Source: Petrosia ficiformis | Lineage: Eukaryota > Porifera > Demospongiae > Haplosclerida > Petrosiidae | DNA: 64,000 nucleotides | Direction of reading: 5' to 3' | Assembly: GCA_947044365.1 (NCBI GenBank) | Contig: OX345636.1 | Location: 26,711,466-26,775,465 of the forward strand | Shown here: positions 45,964-58,014 of the stretch, piece by piece | Position numbering within the stretch: the first letter of the stretch is position 1 | How the letters are laid out: every line of letters starts with the position of its first letter | The notes under the pieces: generated by a model | Databases searched by the model: none | What the model saw: only the letters and a program-made list of their open reading frames with translations | Told to the model about the DNA's origin: nothing | Translations under genes and position numbers: made by a program

Positions 45964-47591
45964 TAGCACAGCATTTAGCTACATTCAATTCAACAATGTC
46001 TATTCTGTGGTCAAATTCCTGCAATAGGTAGAGTCATCTACATTGTACAGATTTCAGTTTACATTCATATTATAATCTGTGTATTTGATTGAATCCTACA
46101 CAACAAAAATACATTCAGCAGTGGATGATATGATTCAATGTCTGGAGGGGATCCCCAATGTATTGTATGTTATACATTGGGGCAATCAATGGAGTCGCAT
46201 CTCATTGAATAATTCAATTGAATGGTAGCTAGCTATACTACATACAAACAACCTTCTGGATTTTGAAATTCTGCAAAGAGCATGTTTTTAAAATCTGGAT
46301 GAGTGAACATGTTCACAACTCTCATTTCATAACAATTCTAACCTTAACTTGAGGTTCTGACATCTCTTTTCCAAGTCTAGTTCTAAAGAAGTGATAGATA
46401 CATATATGTGCAGCTACATCTACGTATCATACAATAAACAAAATAGCTATAATAGTTCTATCCATTGTTTCTCTTAAAATAAATTTCTCTAGTAGTCGTC
46501 ATGGTGTAAACGCATCTTCAATTAAACTATACACTATAATTATTACATATAAAGTCATTACAACAAAGCAGCCAAAACTACATGATCGAAAACCTTGCAT
46601 GGGTGAGATGGACCTGGAGCACCGGCTGGTAATTCAGGGGCGGATCTAGGTGGTCCTAGGGTGAGTTAATTAATAACTTGCTCTAAGACCCTTACAGTAT
46701 TGCAAAACGTTTTTGCACTTCAGAAAATACTTATTTAGCCACACCTCTCCAAATTAATTTTTAATAGGCACCACCCTTTTTCATCTAGGTAATTCTTTTG
46801 AAGATGACAATTACTTATCGTACGATATGACGACCGAGCTCTAATATAAAAGCGAGATGAAAGGTCTGCTCACCAGACTAGAGGAAAGATAATTATGGCT
46901 GTAATAGATATATAAATATTCTGATCTACAGTTTGTGAAAAGTAAGTGTCTAGCTAATTATTCATTATGATAGTGTGTTCAACATTAAAATATAACCTTT
47001 TTAATTATAGTTATCCACTTGCTTTTTTAGTTAACTGAAGATTAATTTAAGTTGTTTCACAGTTGCAGTATTTACATGCTGTGTTTATGCTGTTGGTCTG
47101 CAGACTCACTATTGCTCATTTTTGCAACATGCCCTGGTCCATTTTGAATTGACTGCCCCAAAAAAGTGAATGTAATTCCTTAAAATGTGGACCATATACA
47201 TTCTTCTCATAATAATGTAGCATGCATGGTATTCAAAAAATCAACACAAATGTATAAATTATGATATATGCAAATTCTCATATATATAGCTCACTATGAC
47301 AATCTGGCTCAACATTATGATTCAGTTTTTACATATCTTCATGAAAAGACATCAGAAATAATTGTAATTCAGTGGCTTTCTTGACACCTGATGATTGATT
47401 GGCCAATTTTAGTAATCGAACTGGGGGTGTGTCTGAATTAATTTGGAAATCAGCAGGTAGATCTACATAATTATCCAAACTTATATAGCCTGTCCTTTTG
47501 CATGACTTATAAACGTGATTCAAAATAAAAATGCATGTGAATACAGGTTTACATGAGATGTATTTCACATCATAATTATTTTACATATACA
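45963..47591. other. Mostly gene-free; one hAT-like terminus
   Basis: At 46635 the sequence CAGGGGCGGATCTAGG matches the typical hAT-type end found in many animal genomes. No partner end was seen. Upstream exons of the following methyltransferase-like gene may lie here but could not be recognised; no glycine-rich SAM-binding motif was found. Confidence 0.35.
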
Positions 47592-48282
47592 GGTTTGAAT
47601 TCACCAGTTCTTGTGGTGGATCCCAGTGAGAAAGAGATAGAAATAGCCAACCACAAACAAGGCGTTACAGCATTAGTTGGTAGTGTCGATGATTTTCTGA
47701 CATTCGCTGATGTGAAAGGTTACAATAAATACACTATCTGTTATGCAGTACATCATTTTCCTGATCAACAGGGAGTATTTAAAAAGATGTACTGTATAAT
47801 TGTTTGCCATCAGGTAAATAATGTGAGATTATTATAGTAGTATGCTTGATGCAAAGGTGCAGAACTAATATACAATGAATGATTCTTTACAAATTATGAT
47901 GCTGCCCACTTTCTTTATGTGTAATATACATGTACATGTAATGTGTATAGCTTCATGTGATTTCTATTATACAGGAGGACAGGTGTTGATAATACAATTT
48001 CCAGAAAAGTTTCCATTGCCACTGTGGAAAGCAGCCCTTGCAAAAAGAGCTAAAGTGGAGCCTCTGGATAATACAGTGCAATACCTTCAGGAGGTAGGGT
48101 TCACAGTTGAAAGGGGAGAAGAAAAATGCTATTGCACAGTTGAAAAGGATAAGTACTTTGCAAACCTTCGTCATAGGGTTTACACTGTGTTGGAACTATT
48201 CACGACAGAAGAAATTAAGATTGGGATTAAAGAATTGAGAAAAACTGTGACCTTTTTGAATATGATGAAATATATGCTGTAG
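47592..48282 (+). CDS. Methyltransferase-like gene, 3' exons
   Basis: Two coding stretches on plus look like the middle and end of a class I SAM-dependent methyltransferase. The first (about 47592-47790) reads LVVDPSEKEIEIANHKQGVT, with the acidic strand-end typical of SAM ribose binding, then TICYAVHHFPDQQGVFKKM. The second (about 47975-48282) begins GGQVLIIQFPEKFPLPLWKA and ends near TVTFLNMMKYML. The usual upstream GxGxG motif was not seen, so 5' exons lie further upstream or are lost. I could not settle the junction between the two stretches: GT-AG choices give a stop or a long insert. Substrate unknown. The IS3EU-like element starts 76 bp after the stop codon. Confidence 0.55.
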
Positions 48283-48357
48283 TGATTTGCATGCTATTAT
48301 ATAAATACTACAAACTCTGAACAATGGTATTCACTTAATATATAATTGTCTATTAGT

Positions 48358-48659
48358 AACCAGTGTACTTTTGTGGCCATTCTGAAATCCTGAATTTTTT
48401 ACTCAAGCTTATTTACGAGTGTGAGAAAATTTGAAACTTCAGAAAATTTGACAGGTGAAATTTCTGGAAATGGTAAATTAACAATCAAAATATTAGAACA
48501 ATAAGAAAATACTAACCATCAAAACATTTCAACATCTATAATTTTTAATATTTCAGAAAAAGCCAACATTGAAAAAAAATGAATAAGTAAAAATTTTGAT
48601 ATTTCAAAAAATCCCAAATTTAAAAAAAAATTGAACAAGTAAAAATTTTGATATTTCAG
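48358..48659. repeat. Left terminal inverted repeat of the IS3EU-like element
   Basis: Pairs with 51859-52153. Differences are mostly A-run lengths and a few substitutions (for example GACAGGTG against GACTGGTG). Inside it are smaller direct repeats of AAAATTTTGATATTTCA. Confidence 0.88.
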
Positions 48660-48751
48660 TAACACATGCACAACTCATGCAAACTTATATAATTAATTAA
48701 CTGAATAAGCCCACCCATTGCTCCACCCAAGCACATGGTCATTGGTAAATC

Positions 48752-50248
48752 ATGTCTGTAGAACTAGACAAGTTGTTCACCCTAGAATATTGTGGCAAAT
48801 CTAGAAGATTAAAAGAGTTTCAGCTAACAACCTATTGGATAGGTAAAATTTTCAATGTATTTCCAGAAAGCATAGTACTTGTTGGAAGTGATGGCACAAC
48901 TGAAGTACCTGATGAAACTGGGCAATTTACTTTACTTAGTCAGTATCTAGAGTATGAAGTCCAAGGGGACAGTAGTACCAGTGAGGGCAATGTTGAACCT
49001 GCAGTATCATCATATGCCTTTCCATATTCTACATACAAGCCTTGTGCAGGAAAAAAAGCAATTGTCAAACAAACTGGTTACAAACACAAAGGACCTGTAA
49101 GCAAACCACCAGGTGTTGTATCCCAAGAAAGTGTGGAATCTGGCTCTAAACTGCCTAAAAAAGAGGAATGGAAAAAAATGTTGAGATATGTGCATATACA
49201 GAACATGGGCGACTGAAGAAGATATCAAACTTTCCTATGACTTTGACCAATGACACAGCAAAGGTGGATTTTATTGCTGAGTCCATATCACAAGAGCTAT
49301 TTGATGGAACGGTAGTATTCTTGATTGATGTTGACAATTTGAAAATAAGAGACTCCACAGTTACAAGAGGTTAGAGGTTATCTCTTACAAGTTTTCTTAC
49401 TTATCAATTAAAACCTGTAATCAACAACATGGCTATAGTTTCTGCTCTAAATGCTAAGAAAAATGTATACTTTGATATTGAAATTTTCAGAAAGGCTTAA
49501 ATGATTATATTTCTGCTTATTAGTCCTAGCTATAGTACTTAAGAAAAGCCTTGCATCATTTCATAAGATATATGTGTGATCATGATAATTTTCTTCATTT
49601 TTATATACTCATGTAGGAAGTCGATACTGGAAGTCTGCAAGACGGATTAAAGCTCTCACTAAAGGAGACTATGAATTGTTGCATGGACGTGATGATCCTT
49701 TTGATAAAGAAGGGAGTGATGATGATTTCATGACTTCACACAAGAGCAAGCATACATTGAGTTTTAAAAAACCTGTGAAAAAGTCGACTGAAACTGGCCA
49801 GTTAGATGTGCTTGAAGGACGTGTCAGTGTTGTGGAGGATGTAATCAAGGACTGGAGAAGACATGAAGATAATAAAGAGGAATTAAGAAGAGAACTCACA
49901 GACTGTAAGGATTCTATAAAAGCAATGGAGTGTGAACTGTCAGCAAAGCGAAGAAAACTTGCAGATGCAAAAGCTTTTGTAGATGCAATTCAAGAAAACA
50001 TGCGTTGTCTTATTTGTAAAACCATCTCATCTGGTGATTGTGTTGTATTTCCATGCTGCAAGCAATTTGGGACATGTTATTCATGTATTCATGAATGGCT
50101 ACTTGAAAGCTCTTCCTGTCCACATTGTAGGGCACAAATGGATATTGATTGTTGCATCAAACTTCCTGATGCTGTTCAATTAAGAGCAATATTTTCAACA
50201 ATTCAGACCTTCAAACAATTCAATGATGATGTCATCATTGAACTTTAA
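48752..50248 (+). CDS. RING-finger accessory protein of the IS3EU-like element
   Basis: Exons are 48752-49369 and 49617-50248 with a GT-AG intron of 247 bp. The N-terminal region starts MSVELDKLFTLEYCGKSRRL and has no known domain that I recognise. A basic linker, a coiled coil (about EELRRELTDCKDSIKAMECE) and a C-terminal RING follow: CLIC, then PCCKQFGTCYSCIHEW and SCPHC. RING proteins are usually ubiquitin E3 ligases; a role in protecting or regulating transposition is inference. One break exists: at the A7 run around 49171-49177 the frame must shift by one base to join KKEEW to VEICAYTEHGRLKK. This could be a mutation, an assembly error or ribosomal slippage. It is convergent with the transposase; the two stop codons lie 56 bp apart. 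Confidence 0.65.
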
Positions 50249-50304
50249 TTACTTAAATTGAATGAAAGTTGGTTTTGTTTTGAGTTTGTACACATTTATT
50301 TTCA

Positions 50305-51726
50305 TTATATCAAATTAACTAGTCTCTCAGTCAGTTCCTTGAAATTCAATAAAGCATGCAAAAACATCTGCCCATCTGAAGATACGATGTTAGTAAATAA
50401 CTGATCAAAATTAGGATTTTTTTTTTGGAATAAATGATCCCTCCTCCTTATCAGATCCTCTCTTTCAGCCAATGGATCTGTACCAAACATGCTAAATCTA
50501 GTAAGAACACCCTGATGTTGCTCATAATTTGAAACTGTTTCAAACAAAGATGGAATGGAGGAAGAAGGTATGGATGTAATACCACAATTCTGTTGTGCTA
50601 GCATATTAGGTATTCCTTTATCTATATGAACAAAGCAAGACATTGAGAATTATATAAAAGTTATTTTATACCTGATAACATGTGTGAATTCCAGGAATCA
50701 ATGAAACGTTGCATTCCAATTGCTGAAGTCTTAACTGTTATGTTGGAGACACAAAATTGAGTAACTGGACAGCTCATATCAAGAATTCCATTTTCACACA
50801 TTCTTAGTAGCAATCGTTTTAATGGATAGTTGACTCGGCTGTTTACATGAGGCCATACCCTCTCTACCACTAGATTCTATAAACCATGAAAGATATTAAA
50901 TTCTTCCTGTATACTAGCTGATTTACCTGAGTTGATGGAGTTTGTCTGAATGGTTGAATGTCATATGAACCAAACTGCCCTCTTAGCTCAGTCTGCACAT
51001 ATAGACAGAGATAGAATTCTTTCCCTTGATCAACTTGCAGTTGATGCCATAACCCATGGTCTTGAACTGCTTTCCTGTTACACAAATGGAGATGATATCA
51101 ATAATACCAGGCCAATAAACTTATTTACCTGTAAACATCCCTATAGATAAGCAAATTGTTTTTTATTGGAACAGTAACATGCCCAACAATCATCCTAGAA
51201 TATCCATCTACTGCTATTATATGAGTGACTCCAAACATAACCAATTTTTCATTTTGGTCTAAATGAATCTTATGACCAAAGTAATGAGCTTCATATGGGA
51301 TTGGATTTGTCTTATCAACAACATTGTGCCGTCGTTTTTCATGACTCTCTGGTGCTACATGCTGTAAGGAAGCAGCAATTTTATGTTCAGCAACCTTTAT
51401 TCCCCTTGACTCCAGATACCCCTTCATCATACTTCTACCATACCCTTCGCCAACCTTTAATATAGTATTAAATTAATGCTAAAAATTATGGTAAAAGTAG
51501 ATTTCTTTCCCCAATTCACCTCATCTACAGATATTTTTAGGACTTCATCAAGCTCATTTTCATCCATCTTTGTTATGCCCTCATTTGAACAGAATCGTCT
51601 TACACTTCTAACAGAAAATCCTCTTTGCTTCTCTGGAAATAAAACTTTCAGTTCATTACTTATCCACTCATAAGTATGTCCTTGCTTAATCCAGCTAGTT
51701 AACAAATGTGTGCTTATATTCTCCAT
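50305..51726 (-). CDS. Integrase-like (rve) DDE transposase, IS3EU type
   Basis: There are five exons: 51726-51520, 51454-51129, 51074-50927, 50876-50672 and 50621-50305. All introns (51-65 bp) have GT-AG ends and consistent phases. The product is 400 residues. It starts MENISTHLLTSWIKQGHTYE with a helix-turn-helix-like region (FSVRSVRRFCSNEGI). The integrase core has HLDQNEKLVMFG (D near 131), AVDGYSRMIVGHVTVP (D near 150), QVDQGKEFYLC (D near 193) and VVERVWPHVNSRVNYPLK (E near 232). The C-terminus has a QNCGIT and FGTDPL block typical of the same family in cnidarian and fish genomes. The assignment of the exact triad among these acids is not certain. The frame has no stops. Confidence 0.82.
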
Positions 51727-51858
51727 TTTTCTAATTATTTAAATTCAATTAATAAATAACAAATCATTTTTTTTAATAATGAAGGTTTCAAACATGAATG
51801 AAACCTTCTGAAAAATTTTTACATGTTCAGTTTCTTCAAACATGGATGATGGAACTTT

Positions 51859-52153
51859 CTGAAATATCAAAATTTTTACTTGTTCATTTTTTTTTTTAAA
51901 TTTGGGATTTTTTGAAATATCAAAATTTATACTTATTCATTTTTTTTCAATGTTGGCTTTTTCTGAAATATTAAAAATTATAAATGTTTTGATGGTTAGT
52001 ATTTTCTTATTGTTCTAATATTTTGATTGTTAATTTACCATTTCCAGAAATTTCACCAGTCAAATTTTCTGAAGTTTCAAATTTTCTCACACTCGTAAAT
52101 AAGCTTGAGTAAAAAATTCAGGATTTCAGAATGGCCACAAAAGTACACTGGTT
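51859..52153. repeat. Right terminal inverted repeat of the IS3EU-like element
   Basis: Inverted copy of 48358-48659, ending CACTGGTT and followed by the ATTAGT target duplication. Confidence 0.88.
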
Positions 52154-52159
52154 ATTAGT

Positions 52160-52588
52160 GTTGTTTTGATGTATTTGAAATAATACTTAATAGCAAAATG
52201 TGTAATTATGGTGATTGTTGTAAATATAGTACAAAATACACATATTTATAGTAACTATCTGTCTATACTTCGACCAAGTATAATTAGTGTACTGCAAGGA
52301 TTCAATATTGGTTATGCACTATTTGAATCCCCAGGCATCCAAATATTACAAATTCAGTGTTTAAAGCATATTGCAAAACATGCTGAGTTTATGGTTATAA
52401 ACAGTTCATATATGTAAATAGATTTGCAGCTATAAACAATGCATATAGCTACTTATGATATTATAATTATAGTGCAAAAAATATATATGTATATATATTT
52501 AGTAACTTTGACTATCCTGTAACATGATACATCGAGTACGCCAGACAAACCTACTGATGGTCCTAGTGGAAGTCCTGACTAATGGGAC
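52160..52588. other. Spacer between two transposons
   Basis: A 69-codon frame at 52208-52417 has no recognisable domain. This is probably the original host sequence next to the methyltransferase-like gene. Confidence 0.35.
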
Positions 52589-52589
52589 T

Positions 52590-52692
52590 GTGATGGAAGC
52601 CGACTGTATATAACAGTCGGACTCCATCACAGGCCGACTGCTGTTGCTCCAAGGCCACCTTTGCAGTAACTGCAAAGGCGGCTGTGGAGCAA
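52590..52692. repeat. Two adjacent hairpins
   Basis: Hairpin 1 pairs GTGATGGAAGCCGACTG (52590-52606) with CAGTCGGACTCCATCAC (52614-52630) around TATATAA, with two mismatches. Hairpin 2 pairs GTTGCTCC...CCTTTGCAG (52643-52666) with CTGCAAAGG...GGAGCAAC (52670-52692), with a few mismatches. They are GC-richer than the surroundings and lie 50 bp before the Academ target site. Confidence 0.8.
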
Positions 52693-52740
52693 CAAAAATT
52701 TGAGTGGATGAGTTGTAAAGAGCGAATATGATTAGACGTG

Positions 52741-52749
52741 AGCCTTTAC
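52741..52749 (+). repeat. Target-site duplication, left copy (AGCCTTTAC)
   Basis: Identical 9 bp are found at 58086-58094 directly after the right end of the Academ-like element. Confidence 0.9.
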
Positions 52750-52820
52750 TAGTCTCGCGGAGCCAGACCCAACCTACTACGAAGGAAGGGTCTGGCCAAC
52801 TGACTGTATAGCGTTTGTTC
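52750..52820. repeat. Left terminal inverted repeat, Academ-like
   Basis: 71 bp, identical to the reverse complement of 58015-58085. It contains an internal palindrome CCAGACCC...GGGTCTGG that could fold at each end. Confidence 0.93.
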
Positions 52821-52883
52821 CGAGGGCGGTACGCACAGCACTTAAAATTACTTGACCCAGAGTAGGTGTTATAATAAACAAAG

Positions 52884-54262
52884 ATGGAAGCTGCTGTTGA
52901 ACTTGTGTCAGAAAAAATGAATGTAAAATTAAAAGACAAGCAACTAGAAGCTGTATTATCATTCATGTCTGGGAATGATGTCTTTGTCTCACTACCAACA
53001 GGATACGGAAAATCTTTGATTTACGGAATTCTACCACTAGCTTTTGATATATTTAGAGGTAGGAAGAATAGTGATATATATATATTATATTAATTAATTT
53101 ATTTATTTTGATGTAACAGAACAGCAAGGCAGCATAGTTGTCTGTGTTAGTCCGTTGACATCCTTAATGATGGATCAGAAAAAGAAATTTTCTCTATCAG
53201 GAATTACAACAGAGTTTGTTGGTGAAGATCAAATTGACAAGAGTGTTATTACTCGAGTAATAAAAGGAGACATACAGTTGGTCTATATAAGTCCAGAGAG
53301 TCTAGTTTGTAATCCTGTATATAGGAATATGCTTCTTGCACCCATTTACAAAGAGAAATTAGTTGCTCTGGTTATAGATGAGGCCCACTGTGTTAAATCA
53401 TGGTATGACATGATAAGTATTTACAATAATTATGGAAATTTTATTTTCTAGGGGAGACCAGTTCCGGACTGCATTTGCTCACCTTGGAGACATAAGGAGC
53501 CTCTTATCATCAAATGTGAATATTCTCTCCCTTACAGCAACTGCAACAACTGCCACGTTTAATGCTGTATGTAAACGGCTGTCAATGTCTAATCCAGTAT
53601 TAATAGGATGTCCACCACATCGCACCAACATTCTATATGTTGTGAAGCCACTTCCTGATATGGACAAATTCTGTACTGATCTATCAGATAAAATTAAGGT
53701 ACTTGGATTGGAATATCCAAAAACAGTAATATTCTGCCGAAGATATGTAGATTGTGCTGCTTTATATCATTTGTTAAAACGAAAGTTGGGTGATCACTTC
53801 CTTTTCCCCCCTGGCTATCCTGATTTTCACGAATTTCGTGTCATTGACATGTACACAAGAGCTGCAACTGTGGAAATGAGAGAAAAGGTACTATCGTCCA
53901 TATGTGACCCTAAAAGCACATTACGTATTGTTATTGCTACAAGTGCCTTTGGAATGGGCATTGATTGCCCAGACATTCGTGAAGTTATTCATTGGAGCCC
54001 TCCCTCTAGCCTTGAGATGTATGCTCAAGAGTCAGGCAGAGCTGGGAGGGACAATCTACCTTCAACAGCTTATCTGTTATACGGTAACACAGGGAAGTTT
54101 GTGGAGACAGAAGTTAAAGAGTATGCATTGAATAGTGCAACATGCCGCCGGAGAGTTTTGTTTAAGAATTTCCTTTTTTCTACTTTGAATTTTCAATGTG
54201 TTGGTTGCAAATGTTGTGATGTGTGTAAAACTTCCTGTTCTTGTAGTAGTTGTACTATATAA
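52884..54262 (+). CDS. RecQ-like superfamily 2 helicase of the Academ-like element
   Basis: There are three exons: 52884-53058, 53120-53402 and 53452-54262. The introns are 61 and 49 bp, both GT-AG. The product is 422 residues. All helicase motifs are visible: PTGYGKS (Walker A, 38-44), SPLTSLMMDQ, DEAH (145-148), SLTATAT (about 179-185), FCRRYVDCAALY, TSAFGMGIDCPD (about 315-326) and QESGRAGRD (about 345-353). A cysteine-rich end (CVGCKCCDVCKTSCSCSSC) resembles the zinc-binding part of RecQ. Winged-helix and HRDC domains are missing. It would unwind DNA at element ends or during repair of transposition intermediates, which is inference. The ATG lies 64 bp inside the left inverted repeat. It is convergent with the transposase; the stop codons lie about 140 bp apart. 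Confidence 0.88.
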
Positions 54263-54400
54263 ATAGTTGTTACTTAACACATAATTATCACTTTTTTTGT
54301 CAATACAATTTTGTAACTCAAATTATTTATCAGTCAACACACTAAATACATACATCATAATAATAACTGTGTGTAAGAAATGGCACATTAAAATAATTAA

Positions 54401-57400
54401 TTAAAATAATACACTGGCAACCACATTCTCCATAAGCCATGATTCTATTCCTTCTCTGTCAACTGAATCCAGTAGGCAGTGCTTTATAGATATTGAACCA
54501 TAAGTCCTTTTATCTGGTAACTTAACACATACTTTATTCTCTGTGAGATCATTCAAAATACGTTGAAAATCATTTTTAGATGAAGGATTGGAGTGTCGTG
54601 CTGAGTCAAGCTTTCCACCAATTTCTTTTTCAAAAACACTGCATACATTGTTGACTACTCCAATAGATTTGGCTGCTCTTACTAACGAGGGCGGCTGTAT
54701 ATTAGAACCCATATGCCTTATTACATCTTTAAGTCTACGGTTTAAATGTTCCATATGCAAATCGCATGGTATGTTGTGTCCCTTTCGACCATGTGTATTA
54801 ACGAATCTACTATTTCTAACTTCAACAGCTTTTCGTTCTGAAAAGAGGAAGTGATACTGTATCAGTAACATTGCTGCTTCCTTTGCATAATTTTTTTGAC
54901 CACTCTTCTTAAAAATTACTAGCAAAAACTTCCACATTGCCATTACTCGTTTGCCGTCACCCTCTCGAATTGCATCATAATAGTTGTACCACAACAGACC
55001 CAATGATATTACTTCGCAACTATAGGTATGGACTTCATCAGATGATTGTGGTCTATTTTCAGAAAGAATTTGAACATAGCGTTGGACAATTTCATCAGCC
55101 ATTTCGGTTAGTGTGTGTGAATCCTTCAGCTCGCTAGCAGCAGCAACAATGTATCCTTCTAAGACAACCTGCATGAAGTCCTCAGCAGCATTCATGTCAT
55201 CTTCTGGGTCTGCTGGAACTGATGTACGATGGATAAGATTCTTAAGCTGATATAGGGTACCCTTATCAGAACCAGATTTCTTTGAAAAGAGTCTCATCCA
55301 GATAACCTTAAGTAATTTGGAAGCAGTAGTATCACATTATAAATAAAATAATAAATTCATTATACCTTCATAAAGGTCATGCGAGTGTGCCAATCCTCAA
55401 CAGTTGGAATGAGACCCTCAAATCTTTCTAAGGCATTTGGATGGTTGGCACGAATAGAAATGGATCCTCTTATACGAGATGCAGTAAGTTGATCCCCGCC
55501 AAATAGTGTTTCCCACATATCTACTTTCTTGTAATTGAAGCTATCACCATTTGGAAGAAGAAGAGATATGTCTGTGCTAATTGCTGGAACATACTGATGC
55601 AATGCATCCATTATATGGCACATTTCATCCAATTTATTTTCATTATACAGCAGAATGCCAAGTGGAATCTAAAAATGTAATAAATAAGTAATAAAATACA
55701 GGTATATATACTGTAAAGTTACAAATTTAATGGATAGAGTTGGCTTCATTTACAATTAATGTGTTAATGAATGTGTTAATTGATGGATGTAAAGTAAAGT
55801 TTGTCATATTTATATAATATATATATATATATATATGTATATGCTTATGGTAAAGTAACTCACTACTTTAGATTTCTTAATCATGTCCTTAGAGGCCTCA
55901 TGTGGAATATGCCAGATAACAGATGAGTGCTCCCCACTAAATTCTTCAATGTGCTGACAAAGCACCCTAAGATGGGAATAACTCATGATCTCTGTACAAA
56001 ATTAATATTGGTGGTGACCTCATACCTTGCAACTAGAATGGTTAAGTTCTTCTTCAACTCTTGTATCTCAGTCTGTGTTGGTAGCACTTTGGTAAGCTCT
56101 ATTATTCCTGGTTTTGGCAAATCTGAAACACCGCTAAGATCAACCCTGTCCAGAACTGCAAAACTATGGAAAAAATGGAACGACCTTGTTTGATAATCAA
56201 TTCGTTGAAATGTCCTCCGGAAATTCTTGTCGATATTATCACCTACAATCTTAAAACCTTTCCATGCCATTTGATGTGACTCAACTACACCTATAGGGGT
56301 AAAAAAAAATAAAACAAGTAACCAGCAATTTTAGCATTGATTTATTACACAAGTGCAATTAACTATAGTTAACTGCATTTCTTGAATTTTACCTTGAATT
56401 TGATTTTTATCAGAAGTCAATTGATGATCTTCCTCAGGACTTTGTGAATGATCTTCTTTCATTATCTCTTCAAATATTTGTAAACATTGATCATCATCTA
56501 TGTCTTCTGTAATTTCTTCCCTTTCATCATCAGCACCATCATCTGATTCATCACCTTCAAATTCTTCATATAACATTTCATCACCACTATCATGTTTAAC
56601 AGTCTCGTCCTCTTCCATGGGATAAGAAACTTCATGCTGGACAGGAGAAGGCTGTGACAACCTTTTCTATGAAATACAACCGGTAAAACCAGCATGACAA
56701 TGATCACGTCTGACCTTACCTTTAAAGTAGACAGAAGTTCATCAGACCAGAACTGAACTTCAACATCGTAATCATCTGAAATTCTATCAACCAACTTGAT
56801 AGTACCAGCATGTGACAAACACACCATTAATGGCTGTAAACACTTGTAAACCTAAAGCAAATGTTACTCGAATTAAATTATCCACATAGCTATATTATAT
56901 TATATAATATATATAATTATATATAATTATGTATACACATATTAATATATATATATATAATTTATATGTATATACACATACCTGTTTACTGCATCCATTT
57001 CCATATAAAAGAATGGAAATTGCTCTCTGAACAAGTGACATCTTCCCTAATCGCTTCTTCAGTAGCATACAGGCAATGAGACAGATTATACTCTTACTAT
57101 TCTTGTGATCAGTGATTATTGCTGCTAAAACTTTGATTAAAGTTGGCATGTTATTCTTTAGCTCAAGAAATACTGTCTGCCAGCTGAAGTGCTTCACACC
57201 TTCATGTGAATCACGAAGGATGGAGTCATGAGAAAGAGAGCAGATGTTCTTCATTTCTTTATGTATAGTGTGGCATATACTTGAGATGGCAAGATCAGAT
57301 GTGCGAGGTGATGACACAACTGATGAAGACAAGGACGCATAACTTCTGCGAACTATCCTCTTTACATTTTTCCTTCCCCAAGGTGAAGTTACATCTACAC

Positions 57401-57963
57401 TTTTGTCACCAGAAGGATAGCCAACCTTTACCTACATATATAAAAGATATAAGCATTTAATAAAAGTTAGCAATTGATTACAGCATGCAACTAACCAATA
57501 CAGGTATATCCTTATCTCCTGTAGACCTACTGTCTGCAGACCTGGTTGGTGTCGAACTATCAAAAGTTGAGAGAGTTTCATCAACTACAAATTGTCTTGA
57601 AGAACATTCAGATTCATCACGAGTTCTTTTTCTACCGCCAGTAAAATACCTACTAATTAAATCAGTGATCTCCTTCTTTTCATTCTCCACTTTCTTCTGT
57701 AAATCTGGTAAACCTTCAGCTTTTCTCTGACATTTGTGACAAATATAGTCCTGATGTTTGTCAAAAATCAGCGAAATCTTTCTTCCATAACTGGCAGCAC
57801 TCAACTCATCTAACACTCCAACAGCTTTCTTGGCACTTTCACCTGATAACTTCTTCCTTTTAGTCTTCATAGAACCTTGACTAATGTCAGCATTACACAA
57901 GAAGCAGAAAACAGTCATCGCTAAATCTACAGTTCCACGTGGCTGCGTTTTTATAACACCCAC
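54401..57963 (-). CDS. Academ-type transposase (DUF6589), eight exons
   Basis: Exons are 57963-57496, 57431-56982, 56851-56720, 56666-56393, 56290-56026, 55966-55864, 55668-55366 and 55306-54401. Every intron is GT-AG and the phases join to 966 residues without a stop. The N-terminus has paired cysteines (CFLCNADIS, YICHKCQRKAEG) that look like a zinc finger. The middle contains an acidic region (residues about 360-420). The second half is the DUF6589-type domain: LTILVARVLCQHIEEF, HIPHEASKDM, LFGGDQLTASRIRG (D near 622), EGLIPTVEDWHTRM, GTLYQLKNLIHRTSVP and CDLHMEHLNRRLKDVIRHMG. The acidic residues in these blocks are candidates for the DDE triad. The exon 6 acceptor was chosen at CATCTTAG because nearer AGs give stops. 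The ATG is 52 bp from the right inverted repeat. Confidence 0.85.
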
Positions 57964-58014
57964 TTGAAACAGCCACCAGCCCCTTATCGCCTACCCTACT
58001 TCCGGTAGTTTTCA

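Larger units (their letters stand above)
48358..52153. mobile_element. IS3EU-like DNA transposon with a RING gene
   Basis: The 3,796-bp element has terminal inverted repeats of about 300 bp starting AACCAGTG. It is flanked by the perfect 6-bp direct repeat ATTAGT (48352-48357 and 52154-52159). It contains two convergent genes: a RING protein on plus and an integrase-like (rve) transposase on minus. The transposase type and 6-bp duplication fit the IS3EU group as I remember it; the superfamily name should be confirmed by alignment. The inverted repeats are about 97 percent identical and AT-rich. Confidence 0.8.

Noticed and set aside
47329..47568. 79-codon minus-strand frame upstream of the methyltransferase-like exons
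   Set aside because: No domain and typical AT-rich composition; it probably lies in an intron or flank.
52499..52966. 155-codon minus-strand frame
   Set aside because: It runs through the twin hairpins, the inverted repeat and the first helicase exon in antisense. No domain is visible.
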